Part shown: positions 1 through 10,472 of the stretch, in pieces
How the letters are laid out: each line of letters starts with the position of its first letter
Position numbering within the stretch: the stretch's first letter is position 1
Origin: Peromyscus leucopus
Lineage: Eukaryota > Chordata > Mammalia > Rodentia > Cricetidae
NCBI RefSeq assembly: GCF_004664715.2
Contig: NC_051068.1
Span: 10,966,298-11,030,297, forward strand
Direction of reading: 5' to 3'
Length of the DNA stretch: 64,000 nt
Program-made: the position numbers and the translations under genes
Notes under the pieces: generated by a model
Seen by the model: only the letters and a program-made list of their open reading frames with translations
Database searches by the model: none
Told to the model about the DNA's origin: nothing

Positions 1-49
1 TTGGAGCCTCAGACTGCCTTCCAGCTTAAGAAATAAAACCGCATATGGT

Positions 50-64
50 GAAAACGAAAGTGAA
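50..64 (+). promoter_or_regulatory. ISRE/IRF-like motif
   Basis: The bases gaaaacgaaagtgaa resemble the interferon-stimulated response element (GAAANNGAAA followed by CT/GT). It lies 65 bp before the GC-box minisatellite. This is a motif match only; no transcription start can be identified. Confidence 0.3.
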
Positions 65-128
65 CACTGAAGCACTGTTCACACGAAGGCTGCTGTTCTC
101 TAAGGGCTGCTCTTCCTCCACTCTTTCC

Positions 129-277
129 CGCACTAGCCCCGCCACGCGCCAGCCCCGCCCCGCGATAGCCCCTCCCCGCGCTAGCCCCGCCCCGCGCCAG
201 CCCCGCCCCGCACTAGCCCCTCCCTGTGCTAGCCCCGCCCCACCCCGCGCTAGCCCCTCCCCGCGCTAGCTCCTCCC
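129..277. repeat. 16-bp GC-rich minisatellite (GC-box array)
   Basis: About nine tandem copies of a 16-bp unit of the form cgcgctagccccgccc, with variants that change gcta to gcca or gata and ccgccc to cctccc; one copy carries a 5-bp expansion. Many units contain ccccgcccc, the core GC box bound by Sp1/KLF factors. The block is CpG-rich in otherwise AT-rich DNA. It contains no stop codons in one forward frame only because of its composition; I do not read it as coding. Confidence 0.9.
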
Positions 278-3200
278 GCTCCTTTAGGAACAGCATTACC
301 AGCATTCTCAGCAGTCCCATGCCTGTGAAGTCCTTCCTCTTCTAAAATGTGTTAGAGAATGGTAAACCCGCAGTTAGCGCTGCAGTAAGATGCATGCCTT
401 CACCCTTCTTCCATTTCCTGCGTGTCTAACTGGGTGTGTCTCATAGAACGTAATTGTCATAGTTTTATAAAATTAATGATTTACAAAAGTGTATGATGCT
501 GAAAAATGTTTGGTGACTCGACTGGAGGCAAACAAAGAAGGAAACTGAGGATATACAGAGAGAACCAGTGTGGTCAGGCGAGCCCCTCAGGCATGCTGCT
601 TCCTAAGAGGAGATTAAAGTGGTAGCAGGTGTTCTAGAAGTCCTAACTGGGAAGTGGACCATGGTGTGGGTATCTGTGCAAGCAAGGAAAAGAGCGTCAC
701 TTTATAAAAAGAGACTTTTTCAAAATAACAATGTGTGTAAAGCTGTGGCTATAATTCTGAGTATAAAGAAACACCACACCCGCTGAACTGGAAGAACGGC
801 CTAGCGTGAGTATCTAACGAATTTAAGTAACTAAGAGATGCAAAGTACAGATTTTAAGATACTTTTCCTGTGAGTTGAAGCATAGGACAGCCATTTCCAC
901 CCAGGGACATTCGTCAATGCAGCTGTCTTATCATTGGCTTGTACTTACTAAAATCACTATTGCTTCTTTCTTTGTCATAAATAGAAAAAACATTATTTTA
1001 TCCTTCAACTTAATTATCCTTCTTAAATCAGTCCACTATATCTGATGAGGCTGACCTGCTCAAGAATATGTCATCTATAAAAAGAATATATGCACAAATC
1101 TATGGGTCACACTCATTAAATTTATATCCCAAGTATGCTGTATGGTTTATAGAAGTTGTGGTCATCTTTTTTCCAAGAATTTATTATTTTGTAGACAATT
1201 ACACTTTCTCATTAACTTCTGTGGCACATGCAAGTTAGACTTCTTGATTCATGATCACATCTCAGAGGTTCACTAAACTTAACAAGATACGCTCTGGATA
1301 TAATGATTTTACTAAGTTTGTCATAATGAAGTCAAGTCTCCCGCCCCTCCCTGCCCCCATTTCCTAATGTTCTGTTTTTATCATGGCGTCACCTTTGCTA
1401 CATCTCTTACAGTTATTCTTTCTGGAAATGTCTCCCAAGCAAGGAGTGTTGGGTTATTTTCCATTATAAAATGACTATTTCCCTCTATCCACAAATGATC
1501 TTCCCCTCTTTGATGCTAATAATAATAATTAAAAAAAAAACCACAATTTGGAATTTACTGTTCTGATTTGTTTAAATATTGAAGGCTCCATGGCAGGCCC
1601 CTCTGCTACTGCACACTGTGATCATGTGAATGGCATTTCACTTAGACAAACAAGGCTGCTACTGTATCTCGAGGCACATAGTTCCCAAGCAAATGAATAG
1701 CATTAATCTGTTTTCCCCAGTCCGTTTGCCTAGTATTTGAAAAGGTTACACATATATGGGCAAGACATTGTGACACAATTTGGCTTTATTCTGAAAAAGG
1801 AGGAAGTAAAATCTCCTCACAATGAATGTTTATGGCCACAGGCAATGTCATCAATGACAAGCTTCTATGAATGCCTTCATATCCTCCTGATCTGGGAAAG
1901 CTATTCTTACTACATTTCCCAAAGCATCTATTTGGAGCATGGAGGACCTTTCACAAAACTGACTAGTTACTGAGAACTCAGAAGAGGGTGATTCTAAATG
2001 TAGGCAAAGGAGTGTAAGGCTTCCAAGGTCTACAACAGTGTAAGACCTCTCATTGGTCATGAAACCCATAGGATCGTGAGTCCACATCCTCTGGCACTCA
2101 CTGCTCTTTTCCTATGTGAGAGCCACACGCTCAGGCTGAGCGTCCCCATCTCTCAAGTTAGGAAAAAGCTGTGAGATGTTCAGTGTGAGTTTGTCTGCTT
2201 CCTCTGACCTCTGCTGAAAGAAAAGTTTAATTCTCTCCTCTGAACTTGAGAGCATGAAAGCCCAGTTGTTCTTGGCTGCGGAGGCTTTGCTTTAGAGCCA
2301 GCTACACCTTTTATGGTTATTTTCTTGAATCCTTCTTCATAGTCTTGTAATTACAGTGGATGCTGCCAAGGAACCGTATCCAACCACGTGTTGCTTGGAG
2401 CTAAGCCCACTTGACAGTCAGGGAGCTGCTCCTGGCTCAGCCAGCTTTACTTTAACAAGGTGAGGCTACTTCCCTTAACCCAAGGTAGCTCACTTTTGGA
2501 AATGAAAATATAACCAAGTTGTATGTGACCTGATATTATTTCTTAATATAAAATATAAAATATCTTCGAGACCAGGAAGGAAGTTCTTCTGAGATATATG
2601 ACAATACCTTTTTAGGACAAGATGCCTGGAATCGACCAGTCACAAACTAAGAGAAAGTTTATATTTTAGTCATTCATTTTCAACTGGAATGACTATACTA
2701 TTTATGGATCTTAAAAGTGTTAATTGAAACAATTTTCATATATGTTTAATTGTGCCTTTAGTTGCCAATGTTTAAGATGTAGTAATGATATTTGGAATAT
2801 ATTGTCTATGGCTTTTGGGAGATTAGTGTGATCAGGAGTCCATATATTTAGGACAAATGACTGGAAAGACTGGAGCAAAGAGTAGCCGTGGTCAGCTTGG
2901 GGAAACAAAGGAAGCTGAGGCCAAATCATCTAATTCTTATACCTATAAAATGTGCATTATAAATAATTACAGGCTTAAAAATTAAATAGTTGATTGAACG
3001 TTTTCACGTGCTCCTTGGGACTTTTTTAGTGTATTCTTTCTTCAATAAGCATTTTTGACATTAAATTGTTCCAGCAAATCAATGTAAGGTTCTGAGTCTA
3101 GGGATGGAGCTGTCTCATTACAGGGCCAGGAGCTGCTGGCATTTTGTCACTTAAGCAAGCCTTTGCTTTCATCACAGAATAACAATTCATTTCATTTTTG

Positions 3201-3561
3201 TTTCAGAGCAGGCATGGGATCAGCTTACATTTGAGTCATTTAAAATATCTTGTCTCTTGTTCTCTGCTGATTTATAGTGATAAGCACATAATTTCCTACA
3301 TTTTTCATCTATCTTGTTTCATATATACTTGTTAAGGGTTTGGGGATATTTTTGAACAGAAAAGACCAAAAGAAGATAGAGAAAGGGGGTGCACAGAGAG
3401 AGATTAGAAGATAATGCTTTCCAGTATTCAAGTCAAACATCCTACAGAATTGGTGATGGAGTTGAAGCCTCCATTCACTTCTGCTCTTTGCTCTGAGCAA
3501 TAGTCTGGCCTGTCGGTATCTCCTCAGTAAGTCACACTTCTGTACAGACGACCACACTTAC
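278..3561. other. No gene recognised
   Basis: About 3.3 kb of mostly AT-rich, apparently single-copy sequence between the GC-box minisatellite and the EGF exon. There is a short A-run near 1531-1540. No exon, RNA gene or clear transposon was recognised. If the EGF exon belongs to a leftward gene, this is its downstream intron. Confidence 0.5.
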
Positions 3562-3690
3562 GGAGCTGACAGTGGTTTCCATGGTAGCCAGGCAGACAGG
3601 AACATCTTCCGGTGACTGGATGACAGTCCTCAGTTGCTGAACACTGACATCTCTGGTTACAGTCTTTCCCATACGTGCCTGGTGGGCAGA
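3562..3690 (-). CDS. Internal exon encoding one laminin-type EGF repeat (MEGF/EGFEM family)
   Basis: Read on the minus strand, this 129-bp segment is preceded by a strong acceptor (a pyrimidine tract ending cttcctcccag, with a possible branch point ttgac upstream) and followed by the consensus donor gtaagt. Both introns are phase 1, and 129 bp encodes exactly one 43-residue module. The translation begins CPPGTYGKDC and ends GYHGNHCQL. It has eight cysteines at spacing C-8-C-3-C-1-C-5-C-6-C-1-C-8-C, the laminin-type EGF pattern found in tandem in MEGF6, MEGF10, MEGF11 and EGFEM1. In those proteins such modules form secreted or cell-surface ectodomains. No stop codon or frameshift interrupts it, so it looks functional. 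No neighbouring EGF exon was found in the window, so long introns are implied. The exact gene is not settled: it does not look like the MEGF10 or MEGF11 repeats I remember, and Egfem1 or a MEGF6-like gene is my best guess. A long open frame on the same strand here is out of frame with the EGF reading. Confidence 0.82.
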
Positions 3691-5233
3691 CTGGGAGGAA
3701 GAGGAAAAGTCAACCCAAATGAATTGAATTTGTCTGTGTAAATATGGTCCTAAAAGTGAAAGCAGGGCCACCTTATTAAATAAGACCATTGCCTACAGAA
3801 GTGCACAGTCCTTCGGGATTTAGGTTTCATTAAATTTGCTTGGGGATTACTTCACTGTTTGATTTTGTTTTGTTCAGTCAATTTGTGATTGACTGTCAAG
3901 GGTTGGCTGCAATTTTCTTGTCATGGAAAAAAATCATAGTGTGATGTCAGGGAAAATCAGCTAAAATAATAGTATAATTCATATGGGACCTTGTATCTGG
4001 ATAAAGATATTATTTCTGGGGTAGCTTTTCTAAAGTCTCCAGGTGGTTTCTCCCTGCACATTAGCAGGTGCTGTATTTGTGTCGCCGGTCAGGCCCTCAG
4101 CCGTGTTCTGCTGTTTCTGTATGTAGTCTCAACAGTGAAATCCCTCCATCCAACATTTCAATCACATCAAGACATTTTTTTTTTTTTTTTTTTTTTTGTA
4201 AAAAGGAAAAAGGGATATGGGTATTTTCAGCACAGAACATGGAATCAAGTAGACAGTTTGGGTTTCATGGTTATGGACACATGGCAATTCAAACAAATTC
4301 AGTGGGAAAAAAAGCAGGCCAGTTGGTCATTAGGTCCTTTAGACCTAAGACAGACCAGCAATGTCTCCACCAACATTTAACAGACTGTGCTGTGGGTATG
4401 GACACTCTTTGATTTAAAAAATACCAATTGCTTAAGTATCTATCTGTTCATGGAGCATTCATCCTGAATCTGTCAGGTACTCAAAAAGACACATTTGGCT
4501 CGACTGTCAGCAAAGCTTATTGACTTGGTTGATTAATGTCTAAGGGAGAAGAGCCAACCACAGCTGGGGGTGAATGTAGGCGACCTTCTTGCTTTTTCCA
4601 CCTCATTGTCAGTAAACTGGGAACATTCTTTCTACCCCACTGTGACATGATATGAACTCCTTAAGGGGAGGAATCTACACAGAAGGCTGACAATCAACTA
4701 ACGAAATAATTTGTCTTCATTAGAGTCTTACAAAAGTTTTATAAAGTCAAAGTTGAATTGATTACACATTCTTCCTAGCTTTTGTAATCGGTACTTGTTG
4801 TGACAGTTACATGGTGATAAAGTTTGGTCTTCACATAGAAAACATGCCCATAGCACACTGCGATTAACCACAATGAGAGGTGCAAAGGGTGATTCTGAAC
4901 ATAATAGGATCTGGGTAATAAATTACAGCAACTCAACTTATTTGCCTATTTTCCATCTTGAAGCATGGAACCTAATGGCACAGAGAAATCTGAGCTGGTG
5001 TGATTTGAATAAGCCATCAAAAATTATGCTGTGTGAAAGTGCCTGGTAAAATGTGCAGTCTAGGGAGACTGCAAGCATCTGGACCAAGGGAGCAGACCAC
5101 TGTCACTGTACTACCTGAGAACCTAAGAACTTACTGTACAGAAAGGTCTAAAACCGAATTTCCTTCTTACGGAAAGAGGAGTAGCATCTATAGATTGTCA
5201 TGAGGAGGAATGTATGCACAGGGAGCACTAACT
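3691..5233. other. Putative intron; T-run only
   Basis: Unique-looking sequence upstream of the exon on the minus strand. It contains a T-run of over 20 bases at about 4175-4197. No further exon was recognised. Confidence 0.5.
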
Positions 5234-5290
5234 GACTTAGTGGGCTATCAAGAAGGAGGTGGAGTCTGAGAGGGAGGAGGGAGGACAGGA
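5234..5290 (+). repeat. Left arm of a 57-bp inverted repeat
   Basis: The reverse complement of this arm matches 5536-5592 at 55 of 57 positions. The shared core includes tccacctccttcttgatag read in the right arm. Spacer is 245 bp. Confidence 0.9.
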
Positions 5291-5535
5291 TTAGTAGAAA
5301 TATGTATAAAGGGTCTTTAAATAGTAGATAATTTCCACTAGTAGTTATGCTATATTGTTCTACATAGTTTGCACATACATATTTATTTAAATTGGTTTAA
5401 ACTCAATATTTTACAAATACTTTTATTGCTGAGAATTTCATTTGAATATAACCCCCCCCCCATTTACTCCATTCATTTATCCCCATATCTCCCAATAAGT
5501 CCCTCTCCCAAGTTCATTATTCCTTATCATCCTTT

Positions 5536-5592
5536 TCCTGTCCTCCCTCCTCCCTCTCATACTCCACCTCCTTCTTGATAGCCCACTGAGTC
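5536..5592 (-). repeat. Right arm of a 57-bp inverted repeat
   Basis: Pairs with 5234-5290, with two mismatches near the middle and the outer end. The C-run and pyrimidine-rich stretch at about 5450-5560 resembles rodent L1 3'-end sequence, so both arms may be repeat-derived. The arms could form a long stem if transcribed. Confidence 0.9.
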
Positions 5593-8107
5593 AGCCTGGC
5601 AGGCTCACTTTCTCTGCAAGCAAAGGTGGAAAACACAGAGGCAAGCTCACCTGTTGCCTTTCTCCTGCTTCTAAATGAACTGCACCAGGTCTCAGTATCA
5701 GGCCACCACAGGAGACACACATAACTCTGAGGATTCTTAACCCACCAAGAAGCTACTTGTGAATACCACTAGGCACCAGGTTCACAAGAGTGTGCAGAAT
5801 TATATTTGTGTACTCATCAAGCTAACAGTAGTGATATGATAAACATGATCACATAACCATTCAAATACCAAATGTCAGCTGTTGTGAAGGTGCAGGTGTG
5901 ACAAGCGGAGTAGCATTAGGACCCTATTAGAACTGGCAGGTGTGGGATGGGAGTGCATAGCTCCAGATGTTCTTTGTGAAGAGGGCACTGTGCAACTGAG
6001 CTGTTAAAATATCAGAGACAGTGTATGCAGATCAAGAGAAGGAGGACAGAGAAAATTACAGAGAATTGTTTTCCTTAGGGGGCCTGGGGGAACATGAGTG
6101 GCTGAGAGAATTCTTAAAGAGTATGACCCACGGCTATTATAACAAAGTTGCATTTATGAATTACTGCATCAAGTGGACACAGATTTATTATCACATCATT
6201 ATAGCAGCCAGAAGGCAAAAGTCAAAATGTTCTCTCTTGAAGCTAGAAGAGAGATGGGTTTAATTGCCTCATAGTTTCTAGAAGCTACTTATAATTCTTG
6301 GCTTGTGGTTCATGTCCTCAACAAACAGCTTAGCTTCTTGAGTCTCTGATCTTATAATAATTTTTGATTTCATTAAGTCCACTCAGATAATTCAAAACTT
6401 GAGATGCTCAACTTACCAACATCTACAAAATTCCTTTTTTTTTTCATATAAAGTCATATAATTACAGGTTCCAAGAATTAGGACGTGAGCATCTTTGAGG
6501 GATCTTTATTTAGCCCATTACAATTTCTGCACTCCTTAATGTTGCACATAACTTTGAACTTACTCCTTAGGAGTCATGTTATTTTATAGGGTCAAGTTCC
6601 TAATAACAGCTAAAAGTACAACCTCCTTAAAAATGAATGCCCATATCATACTTAACTATATGATGTCAAAATATATGGAAAGACTATAGCTAATAATTTA
6701 AAGATACTTTCATTTAGTAAATGGATCCAAAAATATATCATTTAATATGTCACATTGGGAATGATTTGAGATTCTTCAGAGGGCAGGACCCAGGAAACAG
6801 TGGAAGCAGCCTGGGATTCCAGCAGATATTTAGAGAGAGACCAAGAGGGAAGAGCTGTGTGAAAAGGACCCTGATAATGGGTCCCAGGAGAATTTCCAGA
6901 CCATGAACTGCTTTCTCACCCTAGTGTTCCATACAGTCTCTGTTAAAACCATTTAAAACTATTATGCACACAATAATTCATGGGATTGGACAATGTGCTA
7001 ACTGAGTATTGAAACGAGGAACAATCCAGAGTGTTCTCAGGACAAGCTCAGGGCTGTCCCCCACCCCTCCCACACACTGTCATTCTCTCTCTGTCTGTCT
7101 CTGTGTCTCTGTCTCTCACTCTGTCTCTCTGTCTCTGCCCCCATTCTCTCAGTGTTTCAGAGAAAGTAAGACATAGTTCAACGTCCCAAAACTCTCAAGC
7201 CATCATAAAGACAAATGGCATAACCTTGGCTATCAGCCTAAAACATGTTTACACAAAAATGTTCTTGTTCATGTTTTATCAGCCACAAGGGCTAGTGAAA
7301 CTCCTGGTCAGTCTCATTTAAACCGATGGAGTTGATTCCTCTTCCAGATGACATCATTCTGGATGGCAGAACCACAGAACCTCCATTGTGTGGCTTCCCT
7401 ATGGATGATAGCTACATTTTGTTCTTTGAATTGAGCAGTGAAAGCAGTTTTAAAAAATGAATGGATAATGGCTTTCTGAAGTAGAGGTAAAAAATATTTT
7501 GATTGTGAATCTACAGTATTGGTAAAGTAAATGCCCAGACCATCGTGAAGGAGAAGTACTAGTTTTGCCCTGCTCATTTTGGCAGTATCCCAGATTTTCA
7601 TTAAAAGTTGAGAGGCCGACTTTGATAAGATTCAAATGGGAACAAAATCAATTAGAGAGACAATTTAGTAAATCCCAGGATTTCACAAACCCTCCTGCTC
7701 TAGCTGTGCTATAGTGCATTTCTCATTATTGCCTTGTGTGCTTAACAAGAAAGAACTCTCTCATTTAAGACGACTTCTAAATGTAATTCTGTACTTTTCT
7801 CCTGAAACTGAAAGTCAAGTGAGACACCAACAAAAGACTTAAGAGAATTTGTCCTTATTCGGTTGTTTTATTTGGATTGGCAAACGCTTTCTCAGATGGC
7901 ACACAGAAACAAAACATGGAAGAGAATGCAATGCATTGGCTTCCCATTTGCTCAGTCATTGTGTTTGGCATTCAGTGTGATACCTTGTAGCTTCTTCAGG
8001 AAGACCTGTCCAACCTGCAGGATCACGTGTAGCCTCAGTCCCTTCGCTGTGACTGTCACAAATTTCTTGGCCATCTATTGTATCTCAATGCCTCTAACAA
8101 GCTAAAT
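5593..8107. other. No gene recognised; low-complexity patches
   Basis: Mostly unique AT-rich sequence. It has a T-run near 6427-6440 and a degenerate (TCTCTG)n pyrimidine tract at about 7082-7152. Open frames here lack splice or homology support. Confidence 0.45.
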
Positions 8108-8109
8108 GA

Positions 8110-8110
<1 letters not shown>

Positions 8111-8166
<56 letters not shown>
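8111..8166. repeat. (CA)n microsatellite
   Basis: About 28 CA dinucleotides, nearly pure, ending at acgcgtg. Confidence 0.95.
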
Positions 8167-8168
<2 letters not shown>

Positions 8169-9309
8169 GTGCTTTGCATTATAGAAAGAAGTATCCTCCA
8201 TCATGTCAGTTTTTAAAAGTTCAAATTGTGCTTTAAACACTGGTTTTCACAGATCGAGACTGACCTCTGTGCTTTACAGCAGCATCTTTTGCTCAGGTCT
8301 CTATCAGAAGCCCAGAGCCACCAGATGATGGATCAGCTGTCACCTACAGTTCCTGGGAATGTCTTTGTATTAAACTAATGGTTCAGTGGAGAGCCAGCCT
8401 GACAGGAAGGTTATTGATTTGCAATCTGGTAAAAGAACTGACAACTTCATTGTTTTAATTGTTCATTTTTCATAGGTTGATGCATGATCTCACCCAGACC
8501 TTTTTGCCTCATTCAGAGAATAAATATATAGGAGTCAGGACATCATAACAACTGTGTCCCTCTTAATGTTCAAGAACACAGGGTAGCATTGGTGCCACTG
8601 CCTGGGGTCACTAGTAGTCCTTGAGTATGTGGGGACTTGTCAGGGGGTGGTTCTTATCTGTGTTCTACATCTCTTTCCTCTCTTTCAGGAAGACCTATGA
8701 TGTCAACTGGTCTGATTGTTCCTTGAAACAATGTTCTTAGTTCTCACAGCCCATTAAAGGAGACAGGAGGGAGTGGGCCGAGAGTCACTGTAGTTTAGTC
8801 TGGACTAGGACCTGCCAGACACTGTCATGGTATCACAAAGACCCAGAGACCTTCTGTATCACAAACTGTTGGGAATAGATGTGTCTCAGAGCTCAGAATA
8901 GTGGGGATGTCAAAACATATGACCCAAGTTCCCCTGAGAGATTCAAATTCAGTGAATTTGGGATGGGAAATATATATATTTGTATGTTACATATATACTA
9001 CATATAAAGGTATAAAAGACAGGGAGAGGAGAGGTAGGAGAAGGATAAATAACACTAAGGATGTTTGAAAAAGCCATATACAGATTCATACTATTTTATA
9101 AGCTTCCTAAAGGTGCATATATGTTTTAAGTTTAATTGAAGTTACCCTACATGGAAGAATGATGCTTCCCCAGAAATACATGTTACTACACAAAAAGCCC
9201 AGTGTCAGGTCTGTGTATATATTATTGAGCTATTGTTCAGGGGAGGTCCCAGAAACTCCCTAGACGACACAGGCTATTGTCATTGCATATGAATTTAATG
9301 GTAAGAAAT

Positions 9310-10257
9310 TATTTGACAAAGGTACTATACACCGTAATCACCAAACAGAGAAATCAAGCTGGTGCTGACCTGGAACGATTCTCCCAGCTGGCTTCCACAG
9401 TGCTGCATGGTACAATGCAGCCATCAGCTACAGTAATGTGTGGCCTGGCAAAATATGCTCTGGGTGCAGCTGAGATATAGGGGTAAGCAACAGTTTCCTA
9501 ACTGGACTCAAGTACATTCCACAGGAGGGAACTGTGCTTTTTGCTATAAATCTGTCCAAGAATCCTTGGCGGGGAAGATAACAGGCCTTACTGCAATTAT
9601 TTTGTTAAGAGAAATATAGTGTCAAACTGCATTCTAAATACTTATCCTTATACCCATAGACTAGTGTATCCCTCATTGGAAAAGCTTCTTTATGCAGAGG
9701 TCGGTAGTTAATACACAGACTCACAACTGGTCACAGTGAAGAGGACAGGTGACTGGGAAGTACTCAGTCTTAAATTGGACAGCTACATCTCCACCATGAC
9801 TACCAGATCCACCTTTGAGGTTCAGGGACCATTGTGGAACTGGAAGTGGAAAGATTGTTAAATCTAGTGGTTGGGGAAGACTATCTTCTGGACCTTTGCA
9901 CCCATGAACTCACAGCAGGTCTGTTCACAAGCACAAGCCCTGCACAAGATCAAGGCAATCACTACTCTAGCCCGGGAGGGAAGGGGCTCATGGGGCCCCA
10001 TTCCTATCTGAGAAGATACAGGCAGGTGACAGATGCTAAGAAGGACAGCTGCTTTTCTTCCTTGTAGTTTTCCCATGTCCCAGGTGATGATGCCCTATAA
10101 CCATGGACATATGACAGCAATAATTATGCTGGAAGGGTTATAAAAAGAGAGAAATGTAGAGGGATGCCTAAAAGGGTGTGGAGTTTGAGATGGGAAGAAT
10201 ATGATCAAAGTATATTTTGCTCATATGTGAAATTACTAAAGAATAAATAAAAATTTA
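9310..10257 (+). mobile_element. L1-type (Lx-like) 3' region, plus strand
   Basis: Contains phrases typical of a rodent L1 3'-UTR family: cagactcacaactggtcaca near 9717, cccatgaactcacagcag near 9900, ccctgcacaagatcaaggc near 9938, and a 3' end with gaataaataaaaat. The first 300-400 bp are less certain and may belong to another repeat. Coding-length open frames here are remnants. Confidence 0.5.
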
Positions 10258-10299
10258 AATTCTAGTATGGACTTATGGTTTAGACCTATTGCTCTTGAA

Positions 10300-10464
10300 C
10301 AGTGGTTGTCAACGTTAACATAGTTCTTGATGTGTTGTGACCTCAACCACAAAATTATTTCATTGGTAATTCATAACTGTAACTTTTCTACTGTTATGAA
10401 TCATAATGTAAATATCTGATATGCGACCTCCAAGGGTTCATGGCCCACAGGTTGAGAACCATTG
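10300..10464 (-). mobile_element. URR1-like nonautonomous hAT transposon
   Basis: Bounded by imperfect terminal inverted repeats (cagtggttgtcaac at the left, gttgagaaccattg at the right). Flanked by an 8-bp target duplication, ctcttgaa at 10292-10299 and ctctagaa at 10465-10472 (7 of 8 match), as expected for hAT elements. It is shorter than the full family length of about 240 bp, so it carries internal deletions. Confidence 0.85.
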
Positions 10465-10472
10465 CTCTAGAA

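Noticed and set aside
3532..3789. 85-codon minus-strand frame across the EGF exon
   Set aside because: It is out of frame with the cysteine pattern and reads through both splice sites.
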